Source of the DNA: DAOMNO01 sp035443885
GTDB lineage: Bacteria > Planctomycetota > Phycisphaerae > Phycisphaerales > SM1A02
Direction of reading: 5' to 3'
NCBI GenBank assembly: GCA_035443885.1
Contig: DAOMNO010000017.1
Location: 5,131 to 69,130 of the forward strand
DNA: 64,000 nt
Shown in pieces: positions 16,746 through 24,987 of the stretch (position 1 is the stretch's first letter; every line of letters begins with the position of its first letter). The notes beneath the pieces are model-generated. The model was not told the origin of the DNA. It worked only from the letters and a program-made list of their open reading frames with translations, and did not search any database. Made by a program: the position numbers and the translations under genes.

Positions 16746-18152
16746 ATGACACACATGCTCCAGAACGTCACATCGTCAGCTCGACTGATGATCACTCTGC
16801 TCGCCGTCGTGGTGCATATTGCGTCGCCCGATGCGCTCGCGGACTTTTCGCAGCCGGGTCCATATGCTGCGGGGCGCACGAATGTAACCGTCGTCAGACC
16901 CAATGCGACCACATTCACAGCGCGCTTCTACTACCCCGCAACAGCATCAGGCGTCGATGCGCCATATAACGGCGATGGCGCACCCTACCCCGCGATCTCG
17001 TTTGGGCACGGGTTTCTTACCGCAGTCGAGCAGTACCAGAGCACGCTTGAACATCTTGCAACATGGGGCTATTTCGTCATCGCAACAACCACGCAAGGCG
17101 GACTGTTTCCAAACCATTCCGCGCTCGCAGCAGACATGAGCCACTGCCTCGCCTATCTCGAACAACAGAACGTCAATGAATCCTCGTTCCTGAACGGGCA
17201 GGTCGATGTCGCCAACATGGGCATGTCCGGCCATTCGATGGGCGGCGGCGCAGCGGTGCTTGCTACCGTCAGCGATGCCCGCGTCAAAGCTCTGGCAACA
17301 CTCGCCGCCGCGAACACCAACCCGTCTGCGATCAACGCCAGTGCAAACCTCATCGTGCCGCATCGGCTCATCACTGGCAGCAACGACACCATCACGCCGC
17401 CAGCCAATCATGGCGTACTGATGTACGCCAACACACCGGGTGTGCGACAGTTGCCGATGATCCAAGGTGGCTATCACTGCGGTTTCATCGACGGCTCGAT
17501 GTTCGGTTGCGACAGCGGCCCAATGTCTAATGCCGTCCAGCGCGCCATCACCCGCCGCCTGCTCACGGAGTTTTTCCATCTCTATCTGAAAGACGATCAA
17601 TCAATCTGGCGATCCGTCTGGGGGCCTGAAGCCTTCATCGACACACAGGTCTCGCTGCAATCCGATCCTCGCATCGTCATCGTGCCGCAATCACTGACGC
17701 TTGAAGGCGCGCCGGGTGCCACGATCGAAACCGTGCTGACGATCACCAACACCGGCTCAACCAGCGCTTCATACGAACTGTTCGCTGAAGACCAGACTTG
17801 GGCAATTACGTTTCAGCCCGCGCAGACTCCTGCGCTTGCTCCCGGTGCATGGACACACGTTGCTGCGCACGTTTCGGTCCCCTCTCAGGGGCCTGCAAAG
17901 GATGCTGCGCTTCTCAGTGTGCGATCCGTACCCGATGGCGGCACCCGCGCCTTTATTCCTGCAGCGTTCATTCGCATCGCGGGCTGTGCCGCAGACCTCA
18001 ACGACAGCGGATCGGTCGATGTGCAGGACCTTCTGCTCCTGCTCGGCGCGTGGGGACCATGCCCCGGCTGCGCTGCGGACCTGAACGATGATGACACGGT
18101 TGATGTGCTCGACCTGCTCATTCTGCTCGGCGCATGGGGGCCGTGTAGCTGA
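16746..18152 (+). CDS. Secreted alpha/beta hydrolase of the PETase/cutinase-like polyesterase type with dockerin-like tail
   Basis: The 468-residue protein has a signal peptide (ITLLAVVVHIASPDALA). Residues about 45-300 resemble bacterial cutinase/PETase-type esterases: oxyanion segment SFGHGFLT, GQVDVANMGMSGHSMGGG with nucleophile Ser164, ITGSNDTITPP with Asp214 and GGYHCGFID with His244. A beta-sandwich-like region (about 320-415) follows. Two dockerin-like repeats at the C-terminus are nearly identical at the DNA level to those of the upstream protease. The natural substrate is probably an ester polymer or lipid; polyester activity is inference from motif order only. The start at 16746 has only a weak ribosome site, with another ATG at 16755. 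Confidence 0.82.
   Translation: MTHMLQNVTSSARLMITLLAVVVHIASPDALADFSQPGPYAAGRTNVTVVRPNATTFTARFYYPATASGVDAPYNGDGAPYPAISFGHGFLTAVEQYQSTLEHLATWGYFVIATTTQGGLFPNHSALAADMSHCLAYLEQQNVNESSFLNGQVDVANMGMSGHSMGGGAAVLATVSDARVKALATLAAANTNPSAINASANLIVPHRLITGSNDTITPPANHGVLMYANTPGVRQLPMIQGGYHCGFIDGSMFGCDSGPMSNAVQRAITRRLLTEFFHLYLKDDQSIWRSVWGPEAFIDTQVSLQSDPRIVIVPQSLTLEGAPGATIETVLTITNTGSTSASYELFAEDQTWAITFQPAQTPALAPGAWTHVAAHVSVPSQGPAKDAALLSVRSVPDGGTRAFIPAAFIRIAGCAADLNDSGSVDVQDLLLLLGAWGPCPGCAADLNDDDTVDVLDLLILLGAWGPCS
17994..18145 (+). repeat. Dockerin-like DNA repeat, copy 2
   Basis: This 152-nt segment is 151/152 identical to the flanks of the N gap in the protease gene. It encodes two EF-hand-like repeats, each ending in AWGPC. 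Such identity between otherwise unrelated genes points to recent segmental copying or gene conversion. Confidence 0.9.
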
Positions 18153-18679
18153 TCGAAACAAGCACTGCACACCTGCGAAGTCCGTGGCCACGCGCGCACA
18201 GCGCACGATCACGCAATCTGGCGTCGAGCGCAGCAATCCACGCCGCGCATGTTTCATGCTTCACTTCCCGTCGATCACGCTCAATCAACACTTCTGCGCG
18301 CGCAGACCCCATTTCGTGGACGGAGTGCCATGCTTCACCGCAAAGCGTGAAGCATGGGCCTTCACTCGACTTCATGCTTCGCCCGATGGGACGAAGCATG
18401 GCACCCGAAGCGTACTGACGTGATTGGCTGCCACGTCCGCGCGATGAGATTCGATTCATCTCGATCATTCACACAACGAACGCCCCGCATCGTCGCTGCA
18501 TTCCCGAAAAGAGCCAAGCATGATTCACCGCGGAGCACGCGGAGTTGGTGAAGGACGAGTCGTAGGGTTGGTATGGCCCACCATCAATCCATGATGTGCG
18601 TCGTTCGCGCTATGACAAAAACCACGGTGGGCGGTACTCACCCCGCGCGCGAACATAACACCCCACCCCCGGCAGCCCC
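18153..18679. other. Intergenic region with several palindromic elements
   Basis: The 527 nt contain no convincing gene. They hold two clear inverted repeats built on CATGCTTC (separate entry). They also hold fragments such as CACCGCGGAGCACGCGGAG and GTAGGGTTGGTATGGCCCACC that look like pieces of dispersed REP-type repeats. The region follows the hydrolase stop and precedes the end of a minus-strand gene. Confidence 0.5.
18328..18400. repeat. Pair of inverted repeats with a CATGCTTC core
   Basis: The first is CCATGCTTCAC (18328-18338) and GTGAAGCATGG (18347-18357), a perfect 11-bp stem with an 8-nt loop. The second is CATGCTTCG (18373-18381) and CGAAGCATG (18392-18400), 9 bp plus a CCC/GGG extension. 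The shared core suggests a repeat family, REP-like or regulatory. No T-run follows, so these are not simple terminators. Confidence 0.6.
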
Positions 18680-19150
18680 TTACGGCAAATCCTCTTCCCC
18701 CAGCAATCGGAAGTTCTTCTTCCGAAGAATCTGCCCCGCCAGATGATGGTCATCCACCGCGAGCGCGATCGTCGGTGTGCCATTCGGGCGCAGCATCAGC
18801 GGATACGCAAACCGGATGTTCAGCTCCGCGCCGAGCAGATACAAGCACATGCTCGCCAAGGTGTGCTCGCGGCCAAGCTCGACGATGAGCAGGTCCAGCT
18901 CCGAGAACGCCACACCATGCTCGCGAAGCAGTGCACGCGCCGCGTCCGCATTGTTGGGAATGATGCGCACGACAGCGTAGTCCGACGCTTCCACCACACT
19001 GAACGCCACGAGGTGAACCGTCTGGGCTTCGTCGAACAGGCGCAATAGCGCCAGCAGCTTGCCGACTTTGTTGTCGAGAAACACGCTGAACTGCCGAACA
19101 CTCGGCGGCGCGTAGCCCTGCGAGGTTTGTTGAGGCACGATCTGACTCAT
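18680..19150 (-). CDS. Tandem ACT-domain protein
   Basis: The 156-residue protein contains two ACT-like halves. The first is about residues 18-88 (RQFSVFLDNKVGKLLALLRLFDEAQTVHLVAFSVVEASDYAVVRIIPNN). The second is about 95-155 (HTLASMCLYLLGAELNIRFAYPLML...IALAVDDHHLAGQILRKKNFRLLGEEDL). ACT domains bind amino acids and regulate metabolic enzymes; stand-alone pairs like this are presumed ligand sensors. No enzyme partner is adjacent. An inverted repeat TATCGG-CATACA-CCGATA lies 21 nt upstream of the start. Confidence 0.8.
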   Translation of the reverse strand: MSQIVPQQTSQGYAPPSVRQFSVFLDNKVGKLLALLRLFDEAQTVHLVAFSVVEASDYAVVRIIPNNADAARALLREHGVAFSELDLLIVELGREHTLASMCLYLLGAELNIRFAYPLMLRPNGTPTIALAVDDHHLAGQILRKKNFRLLGEEDLP

Positions 19151-19269
19151 TCAGCTTCCCAGATTTGACATATCGGCATACACCGATAGAAGACAGGCGC
19201 TTCGGGCCGGCCCATAACCCTATAGCGTACATTCAAAAAGCCGCTGTTGGAAGCAAAAAATCCCTATCT

Positions 19270-20604
19270 TTACACCTGAACTGCGTTTTCAGGCGGGGAA
19301 AGCAGGCGGCGTGTCCAGACGACGTGCAGCCCGGCCATTGCCAGCAGGATCGCCCCGACCGCCTGATGGGCCGTCGTGAACACCAGCTCGACCATGGGGA
19401 TAGCCTCGGATTGCCCCCGGTGAAGTACCGCAAACAGGGCTGCGATGCCCAGCAGAATCTGAACGCCCATCAGGTGCAGAATCGACTTGCCGAGCCGGGG
19501 CAGCACTGGTTGGTCGCCATGCAGCCCCCATGCGCGGCCTGCAGCAAAGATGCCGACGGCGAGAATAACGGTCGCAAGGAAGATGTGCGTCCACAGCACG
19601 TGCATACCCACGCCGGGGTCGCCCGCGTCCCGCCGCAGATGGCGGTACAGCGCGCCGAGCGCGAGTTGCAGCACCAGCATCACGAAGAGTGTAATCGCAG
19701 CGGAACGATCTGTTGAAGCGCGGATCGTCTGCGTCGCGGGTCGCGATGAGAGCCATGTTGCGGAGCTGAACGCAGCGACCGCAACGATGACGCTGAACAC
19801 AAGCTGACCGAACACGCCGTGCATGATGGCGAGGCTGCGAAGCTGCGTGCTGAGCACCCAGCCCGCGCCGAGAACGCCCTGCACGATGACGGCGAGGATG
19901 ATCGCGATCGACAGCCAGCGCAGCCACGCGCGCGAATCCGCACGATGAAGCTGCACCGCCAGCAAAATGACCGCCAGACCGACGAGCAGGCCCCACAGCC
20001 GATGGAAATGCTCCGCATAGACGCCGGGCACGCGCTGCATCTCCGCCATGGGGTAGAACATCATGGGATAGTCAAACGTGGTGAGCCAATCAGGCACAGC
20101 AAGGCCCGCTTCCAGCCCTGTAACGATGCCGCCTGAAACGAGCAGCGGCAGCACAGTGATGGCAACGATGGTGGCCAGCCGACTCGTCCAGCGGATCGGC
20201 TGCGTACTCGTTCGCGGGAAGCGCGAACCGATCCACGCGCCAAGTGTGGCAAGCGCGACGGCGATGACCGTGAACGCAATCACCCACTTTGCACCGAAGC
20301 GAAGCGCCTCAGCAGTGGTTTCCTTGCCATGCAGGCTCGCCACGATGAGGAAGTTGATGAAGCCGAGCAGCAGCCCGACCTTCACACCCCCGTTCACGCC
20401 GCGTGCCGTCAGCCTGCCGATGGCGACGCCCGCCAAGACCAGCCCGATGAGCGCAAATGCAGCCATCGCTGCGCCCGGCACGTTCACCGCAGGCGAAAGG
20501 CCGACATAGGCCACCGCCCACAGAATAACGCTTGTGCCCAATGCGACCGCCAACAGATCGCCGAAGCCCTCATTGCGTTGGTGTTCCACGGCTGAATGCT
20601 CCAT
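19270..20604 (-). CDS. ctaA: Heme A synthase (CtaA/COX15 family)
   Basis: CtaA oxidises the C8 methyl of heme O to a formyl group to make heme A for aa3/caa3 oxidases, in the inner membrane. The 444-residue product has many membrane helices and the conserved His-containing segments EHFHRLWGLLVG, IMHGVFGQLVF, LWTHIFLATVIL and VFTTAHQAVGAILL. An extra N-terminal membrane block of about 110 residues precedes the usual CtaA core. The start at 20604 (MEHSAVEHQ) removes a non-homologous upstream extension. It is divergent from ctaB and lies beside the oxidase operon, consistent with its role. Confidence 0.93.
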   Translation of the reverse strand: MEHSAVEHQRNEGFGDLLAVALGTSVILWAVAYVGLSPAVNVPGAAMAAFALIGLVLAGVAIGRLTARGVNGGVKVGLLLGFINFLIVASLHGKETTAEALRFGAKWVIAFTVIAVALATLGAWIGSRFPRTSTQPIRWTSRLATIVAITVLPLLVSGGIVTGLEAGLAVPDWLTTFDYPMMFYPMAEMQRVPGVYAEHFHRLWGLLVGLAVILLAVQLHRADSRAWLRWLSIAIILAVIVQGVLGAGWVLSTQLRSLAIMHGVFGQLVFSVIVAVAAFSSATWLSSRPATQTIRASTDRSAAITLFVMLVLQLALGALYRHLRRDAGDPGVGMHVLWTHIFLATVILAVGIFAAGRAWGLHGDQPVLPRLGKSILHLMGVQILLGIAALFAVLHRGQSEAIPMVELVFTTAHQAVGAILLAMAGLHVVWTRRLLSPPENAVQV

Positions 20605-20807
20605 CAGGTATCGCCCCCGGGCATGGACCGCGCGATGTCTGGCGGATACTATGTGAGAAGTTTCACAAAGGCTATGCCCGTCGATCTGATCCTGGCCGGA
20701 AATGGGTTTTTCCGTGCGAATCCACCCGCTTCCCGCTCGCGGCACTCCTGATGTATCGTGTCCGTGTCCTGTCGTTTTTTTCGCTGGTTTCCCGCTGCCG
20801 ACCCCCG

Positions 20808-21809
20808 ATGAGTCTCCTCAACCCCAGCGCTGATCCGTCGATCAAAGCCGCAGAGCGCGAGACGCGATGCGCCGAGCGCAGCAGCACGGCGAAGCTGTAT
20901 ATGGAACTGACGAAGGCGCGGCTGAGCGCGCTGGTTGTGCTCACCACCGCCGTCGGGTTCGTTGTGGCGATCCCCGTCGGCATTAACTGGCTGCTGCTGC
21001 TCTACACCGTCATCGGCACGTCACTTGCAGCCGGTTCCGCAGCGGCGATCAACCAGGTGCTCGAAGTCGCACGTGATGCGCGCATGCAGCGAACCTGCCG
21101 TCGTCCCCTGCCTTCCGGCGGCATCACCATTCGACACGCGCTCACCGCGGGCATCGTGATGGGTATTGCGGGCACGGCGATGCTCGCGCTGCTGGTGAAC
21201 CTCGCATCGGCGTCGCTCGCCCTGCTCACGATTGTGCTCTATGTCTTCATCTACACACCGATGAAAGCACGCAGCAGCTACAACACGCTCGTCGGCGCGG
21301 TGTGCGGCGCGATTCCGCCGATGATCGGCTGGGTCGCTGCGACAGGCGCGCTCGACGCGGGCGCATGGGTGCTTGGTGCGATTCTCTTCTTCTGGCAGAT
21401 CCCCCACTTCTTCGCGCTGGCATGGTTGTATCGTGAAGACTATGAACGAGGTGGGTTTGTCATGCTGCCCATGCTCGACGCTCGCGGCGAGCTCACCGCG
21501 AGCGTCATCATCCTCACCAGTCTCATCCTTCTGCCGCTCGGCATGTTGGCAACGATGATCGGCCTTGCAGGGTGGGTGTTTCTCGTTGGTTCACTCGTCC
21601 TCGGCTTGTGGATGACCGCGCTCGCCGTGCGGTTCTATGTGCAGCGAACAAATCCGCACGCGCGCGGCGTATTCTTCGCCAGCCTGCTGTACCTCTCGCT
21701 GCTGCTGTGCCTGTTCATGGTCGATCGCGGCCCCGTGAAGAACGGTTCCTCTTGGCAGGCCTCGGCTGTCGCTGCCGTGCCCACTGAGACCGACCGCACC
21801 GCCCCATGA
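20808..21809 (+). CDS. ctaB: Protoheme IX farnesyltransferase / heme O synthase
   Basis: CtaB/CyoE farnesylates protoheme to heme O, the precursor of heme A. The 333-residue polytopic protein has the UbiA-family Asp-rich region INQVLEVARDARMQRTCRRPLPSG and the second conserved loop YTPMKARSSYNTLVGAVCGAIPPMIGW. FFWQIPHFFALAWLYREDY follows. The normal NxxxDxxxD pattern is recognisable but loosely kept. ATG at 20808 is preferred; an in-frame ATG at 20751 would add 19 residues. It ends in an ATGA overlap with the DUF3179 gene. Confidence 0.93.
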   Translation: MSLLNPSADPSIKAAERETRCAERSSTAKLYMELTKARLSALVVLTTAVGFVVAIPVGINWLLLLYTVIGTSLAAGSAAAINQVLEVARDARMQRTCRRPLPSGGITIRHALTAGIVMGIAGTAMLALLVNLASASLALLTIVLYVFIYTPMKARSSYNTLVGAVCGAIPPMIGWVAATGALDAGAWVLGAILFFWQIPHFFALAWLYREDYERGGFVMLPMLDARGELTASVIILTSLILLPLGMLATMIGLAGWVFLVGSLVLGLWMTALAVRFYVQRTNPHARGVFFASLLYLSLLLCLFMVDRGPVKNGSSWQASAVAAVPTETDRTAP

Positions 21810-22897
21810 CTGAATCCCGCATGATGACGTTCCGCGGGGGCGGTTGGGTGCTCTGCGTGATGGCGCTGGTCTGTGCAGTGTTAATCGTCTGGGCTGTAGC
21901 GCCTGCGATGTTCGTCACCCCCAAACCGGGCGATGGACGTAACATCGACACGTACGGCTTCGACCTGACGAACCTCGCTGTGCCACGCGAACTCGTGGGC
22001 ACACCGATGCGAACGCGCGACATGGTGCCGGTGATGGATACCGTTCCGGGCGTCGTTACCGCTGAGGAAGTGCAGCGCATCAACGAGGAAGAACGAGGCA
22101 AATACATCGTCTCTGCAGACCGCGTCGTCGGCGTCGTCATCAACGGCGAAGCACGTGCGTACCCCATCAGCGTGCTGAATGTGCACGAAGTGATCGACGA
22201 CACACTGGGCGGCATACCGATCGCCGTCACGTACAGTTGGCTCGGCGACTGCGTGCGCGTATTCGATCGCCGCCTTCCAAACGGGCGCGTCATTCGCCTC
22301 GGCATTTCGGGCCTTGTGTATAACGCCAATACACTCTTCTATGATCGCGATCAGCCTGAAGGCGGTCTGTGGTTGCAGTTCACCGGTCAGGCCGTGAGCG
22401 GCAGCGATCTCGGCTTGCAGCTCAGCATCATCCCCTCGCAGTTGGCGAGTTGGGCACAGTGGCGTGAGATGCACACGGAGACGACCGTCATCACCCGCGA
22501 CTCCGCCTTCGGCAAGCGATATCGCAAGGCTTCGCCCGATCAATACTTCCGCTCACCTCACATTGGCTTGCCTGTGGAACCGATGCCGCCCGACGATGAA
22601 GTGTTGCCGAAGGTGAAGGATCGTGTACTGGTGATTGAAGCCCCACTTGGCAGCGGTCATCATCGTGTGTATCCGCTCACGTACATCGCTGCACGAGCAC
22701 ACGACCAGCTCGTCGATCGCAGCAAACATCGCTGGCATTGGATGGACACCGTGAACAGCGTGAATGTGCACTTTGAGTATGACGCAATCGCGCATACGGC
22801 GGTGGCGTGGGCGGATTCCCCGATTGGCATCTCGCCTTCCCTGTGGTTCCTCTGGCATGCCATGAAGCCGGATGTGCCAAGCCTGCCAGCGCGGTGA
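21806..22897 (+). CDS. DUF3179 domain-containing membrane-anchored protein
   Basis: The 363-residue product begins with one membrane-spanning or signal segment (VLCVMALVCAVLIVWAVAPAMF). The DUF3179 core follows: ARAYPISVLNVHEVIDDTLGG-IPIAVTYSWLGDCVRVFDR, then FGISGLVYNANTLFYDR-like text. DUF3179 has no established biochemical role. In this gene the usual cysteine-containing CGTG segment reads SWLGDC. It overlaps ctaB by 4 nt, so a link to cytochrome oxidase assembly is possible by context alone. Its stop is 1 nt from the stop of the convergent oxidase operon, with no terminator between them. Confidence 0.82.
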   Translation: MTESRMMTFRGGGWVLCVMALVCAVLIVWAVAPAMFVTPKPGDGRNIDTYGFDLTNLAVPRELVGTPMRTRDMVPVMDTVPGVVTAEEVQRINEEERGKYIVSADRVVGVVINGEARAYPISVLNVHEVIDDTLGGIPIAVTYSWLGDCVRVFDRRLPNGRVIRLGISGLVYNANTLFYDRDQPEGGLWLQFTGQAVSGSDLGLQLSIIPSQLASWAQWREMHTETTVITRDSAFGKRYRKASPDQYFRSPHIGLPVEPMPPDDEVLPKVKDRVLVIEAPLGSGHHRVYPLTYIAARAHDQLVDRSKHRWHWMDTVNSVNVHFEYDAIAHTAVAWADSPIGISPSLWFLWHAMKPDVPSLPAR

Positions 22898-22898
22898 A

Positions 22899-23495
22899 TC
22901 AGCTTCGCGAACCGAGCAGCAGCGACACAAACAGCACAAGCCACACCGTGCCGAGGAAGTGCCAGTACATCGCGCACATCTGCACGCCGATGAAGCGGGA
23001 CGTTGCATACGCCCCAGCGAAGGCGCGCCCGGTAACCAGAAAGATCGGCACGAGGCCGCCCAGCACGTGCGCCGCGTGGATGCCGGTCATCACGAAAAAA
23101 CTCGTCAGCGCCCAGCGATAGGAATCGCTCTCCGCCCAGTGCGGCTCGACTTCGGCATACCACGCGCTCCACGCCGCCCACTGCATGAGCAGGAACAGCA
23201 CTGCGAGAAACAGCGTGATCGTCATCATCGACTTCAGCCGCCCTGTCGCGCCGCGTCGGGCAGCGTTCACAGAAGACTGCATGCTCGCGCTGCTCGCCGC
23301 AAGCACAATGGTGCTGAGCCAGAGAATGGGCGGCAGGCCCGGAAGATCGTCAGGCCAGCCCACCTGCAATCGAACCACGACATAGCCGACCAGCCCCGCT
23401 GCGAAGAGCATGCCCAGCGATGCAAGAAAAAGCGCCATCCCCATGCGCAACGCTCGATCTCGCGAGCGTGCGTCCTTGAAGAGTTGCCCTTTCAT
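22899..23495 (-). CDS. Cytochrome c oxidase subunit III, second copy
   Basis: The 198-residue protein has five to six membrane helices and ends with the subunit III signature segments FFVMTGIHAAHVLGGLVPIF and CAMYWHFLGTVWLVLFVSLLL. It is shorter than the other subunit III in the operon (24002-24916) and lacks that copy's loop insertion. Its role as accessory or alternative subunit III is inference. The start at 23495 (MKGQLFKD) is chosen over 23549, which adds a non-homologous extension. It is the last gene of the act-cox operon. Confidence 0.85.
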   Translation of the reverse strand: MKGQLFKDARSRDRALRMGMALFLASLGMLFAAGLVGYVVVRLQVGWPDDLPGLPPILWLSTIVLAASSASMQSSVNAARRGATGRLKSMMTITLFLAVLFLLMQWAAWSAWYAEVEPHWAESDSYRWALTSFFVMTGIHAAHVLGGLVPIFLVTGRAFAGAYATSRFIGVQMCAMYWHFLGTVWLVLFVSLLLGSRS

Positions 23496-23551
23496 GGCGT
23501 GTAATCCGATGTGTCTCAACGAGACTGCGGCGAACATCGCCGCGTGCATGC

Positions 23552-23983
23552 CTATGGAGTGGAACCCGGCGCGTACCGCTGCTCCGCGGCGTTGATGCGC
23601 TCGACAACACCCCTAGAGTCGCCCGGCACAATATCACTGCGGTATTCCGAAGTGTCCATCATGGCCAGCACCATGAAGAGCGCGACGAACGCGATGGAGC
23701 CGACAAGCACGAAGCCATTGAACGGCCTGTCCCAATACAAATGCATGAAGAACAGACACACGAGCGAAGCTTTCACCACCGCCACGCCGAGCGCGACGAT
23801 CATGTTCAGTTCGTGAATGTTGTACTCCATGAAGTCGATCTTGGCGACAGCCACGGTGATGACGGTCAACACGAGCAGCGCGATCGTATTGGCGATCAGA
23901 ATCTTGGGCGAAACGATATGCCCGACGCCGTGGTGGCCCGCGTCTTCATTGCTGTGCTTGTGGGTATCAGTGACTTGTGCCAT
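23552..23983 (-). CDS. Cytochrome c oxidase subunit IV (caa3 type)
   Basis: The 143-residue protein has a His-rich N-terminus (HKHSNEDAGHHGVGH) and three hydrophobic helices. KASLVCLFFMHLYWD is the motif of the prokaryotic COX4/CtaF family. It stabilises the oxidase but is not catalytic. It lies between the two subunit III genes in the operon, 18 nt after coxC. Confidence 0.88.
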   Translation of the reverse strand: MAQVTDTHKHSNEDAGHHGVGHIVSPKILIANTIALLVLTVITVAVAKIDFMEYNIHELNMIVALGVAVVKASLVCLFFMHLYWDRPFNGFVLVGSIAFVALFMVLAMMDTSEYRSDIVPGDSRGVVERINAAEQRYAPGSTP

Positions 23984-24001
23984 GGGTGGTGCCGGACGTT
24001 G

Positions 24002-24916
24002 CTAGTGGATCAGGTAGAACAGCGGGAACAGGAAAATCCAGACAAGGTCCACGACGTGCCAGTACAGGCCGACCAGATCGACAGGTGTGAAGTATTCGCT
24101 GTTGAAGTGGCCTTTCATCGCGCGGACCGCGAGCCAGCCGATCACACCCATGCCGACGAGCACGTGAATGCCGTGCAGGCCGGTCATCAGGTAGTAGATC
24201 GTGAAGAACACGTGCGCATTCACGGGCCGATGTGGGTCTTGCAGCGGGTGCAGCAGATCATGCTTGCCGTGTGAATCGTGCGAAGCGCGATTCGCGTGCA
24301 GGTTAAGGCCCGACGGCCCCGCCTGAGGCGGCGCAATCGCCGAACGCTGTGCCGTCAGCGGTTGTGCGTCCGTTGCGTCTGCGGGTGGTGGCGGTGTAGT
24401 CGCAGCCGCCATGCGCGCCGCGATCAACTGCTCCTGTGTAACGACCGGCAGACTCGGATCCCACAGGTGCGCCTTCGTGGGGTCAGGCGGGCCGTTATAG
24501 AACGCAGGACCAGCGAAGAGGCCATCGTGGAACTTGTGCGTGTACTCGAAGTATTTGATGACCATGAAGCCCGCGCCGCCCAGCACTGTCAGCACAAGGC
24601 AGATGACCAGTGCCTTTTGCTTGCTCTGCTGCGCGAACGTAACCGCCATCGCCATCGTCATGGAGCTGAGAATGAGGATGGCTGTGTTCAGCGCGCCCAT
24701 GTTGGTGTCAAGGAAGCGACTGCCGTACTGGAAGAGTTCAGGGTCGTTGCCGCGCCACACGCTGTAGCCGACAAACAATCCGCCGAAGAACAGCACTTCC
24801 GTCGCGAGGAACAGCCACATGCCGAGTTTGCCGGCATCGAACTGCTGTTGCGGCGTCTCCCAATGGTGGGCGAGATGCGGCGGGTGATCGTGAGCGTGGT
24901 GTGTACTGGTGGTCAC
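24002..24916 (-). CDS. coxC: Cytochrome c oxidase subunit III with a long His/Pro-rich loop
   Basis: The 304-residue protein has the N-terminal subunit III block GKLGMWLFLATEVLFFGGLFVGY and the C-terminal block YYLMTGLHGIHVLVGMGV...YFTPVDLVGLYWHVVDLVWIFLFPLFYL. Between helices lies an insertion of roughly 90 residues (about 130-220). It is rich in Ala, Pro, Thr and later His (DSHGKHDLLHPLQDPHRP). The start is GTG at 24916. It follows coxA in the operon and should be part of the caa3 oxidase. Confidence 0.92.
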   Translation of the reverse strand: MTTSTHHAHDHPPHLAHHWETPQQQFDAGKLGMWLFLATEVLFFGGLFVGYSVWRGNDPELFQYGSRFLDTNMGALNTAILILSSMTMAMAVTFAQQSKQKALVICLVLTVLGGAGFMVIKYFEYTHKFHDGLFAGPAFYNGPPDPTKAHLWDPSLPVVTQEQLIAARMAAATTPPPPADATDAQPLTAQRSAIAPPQAGPSGLNLHANRASHDSHGKHDLLHPLQDPHRPVNAHVFFTIYYLMTGLHGIHVLVGMGVIGWLAVRAMKGHFNSEYFTPVDLVGLYWHVVDLVWIFLFPLFYLIH

Positions 24917-24987
24917 GAGAGAAGTTCCGGGGTCAGAGTGCTGGCTGCCAGTTGTTCACCAATGCGATGGCGTGCCTCGCTGAAAGA

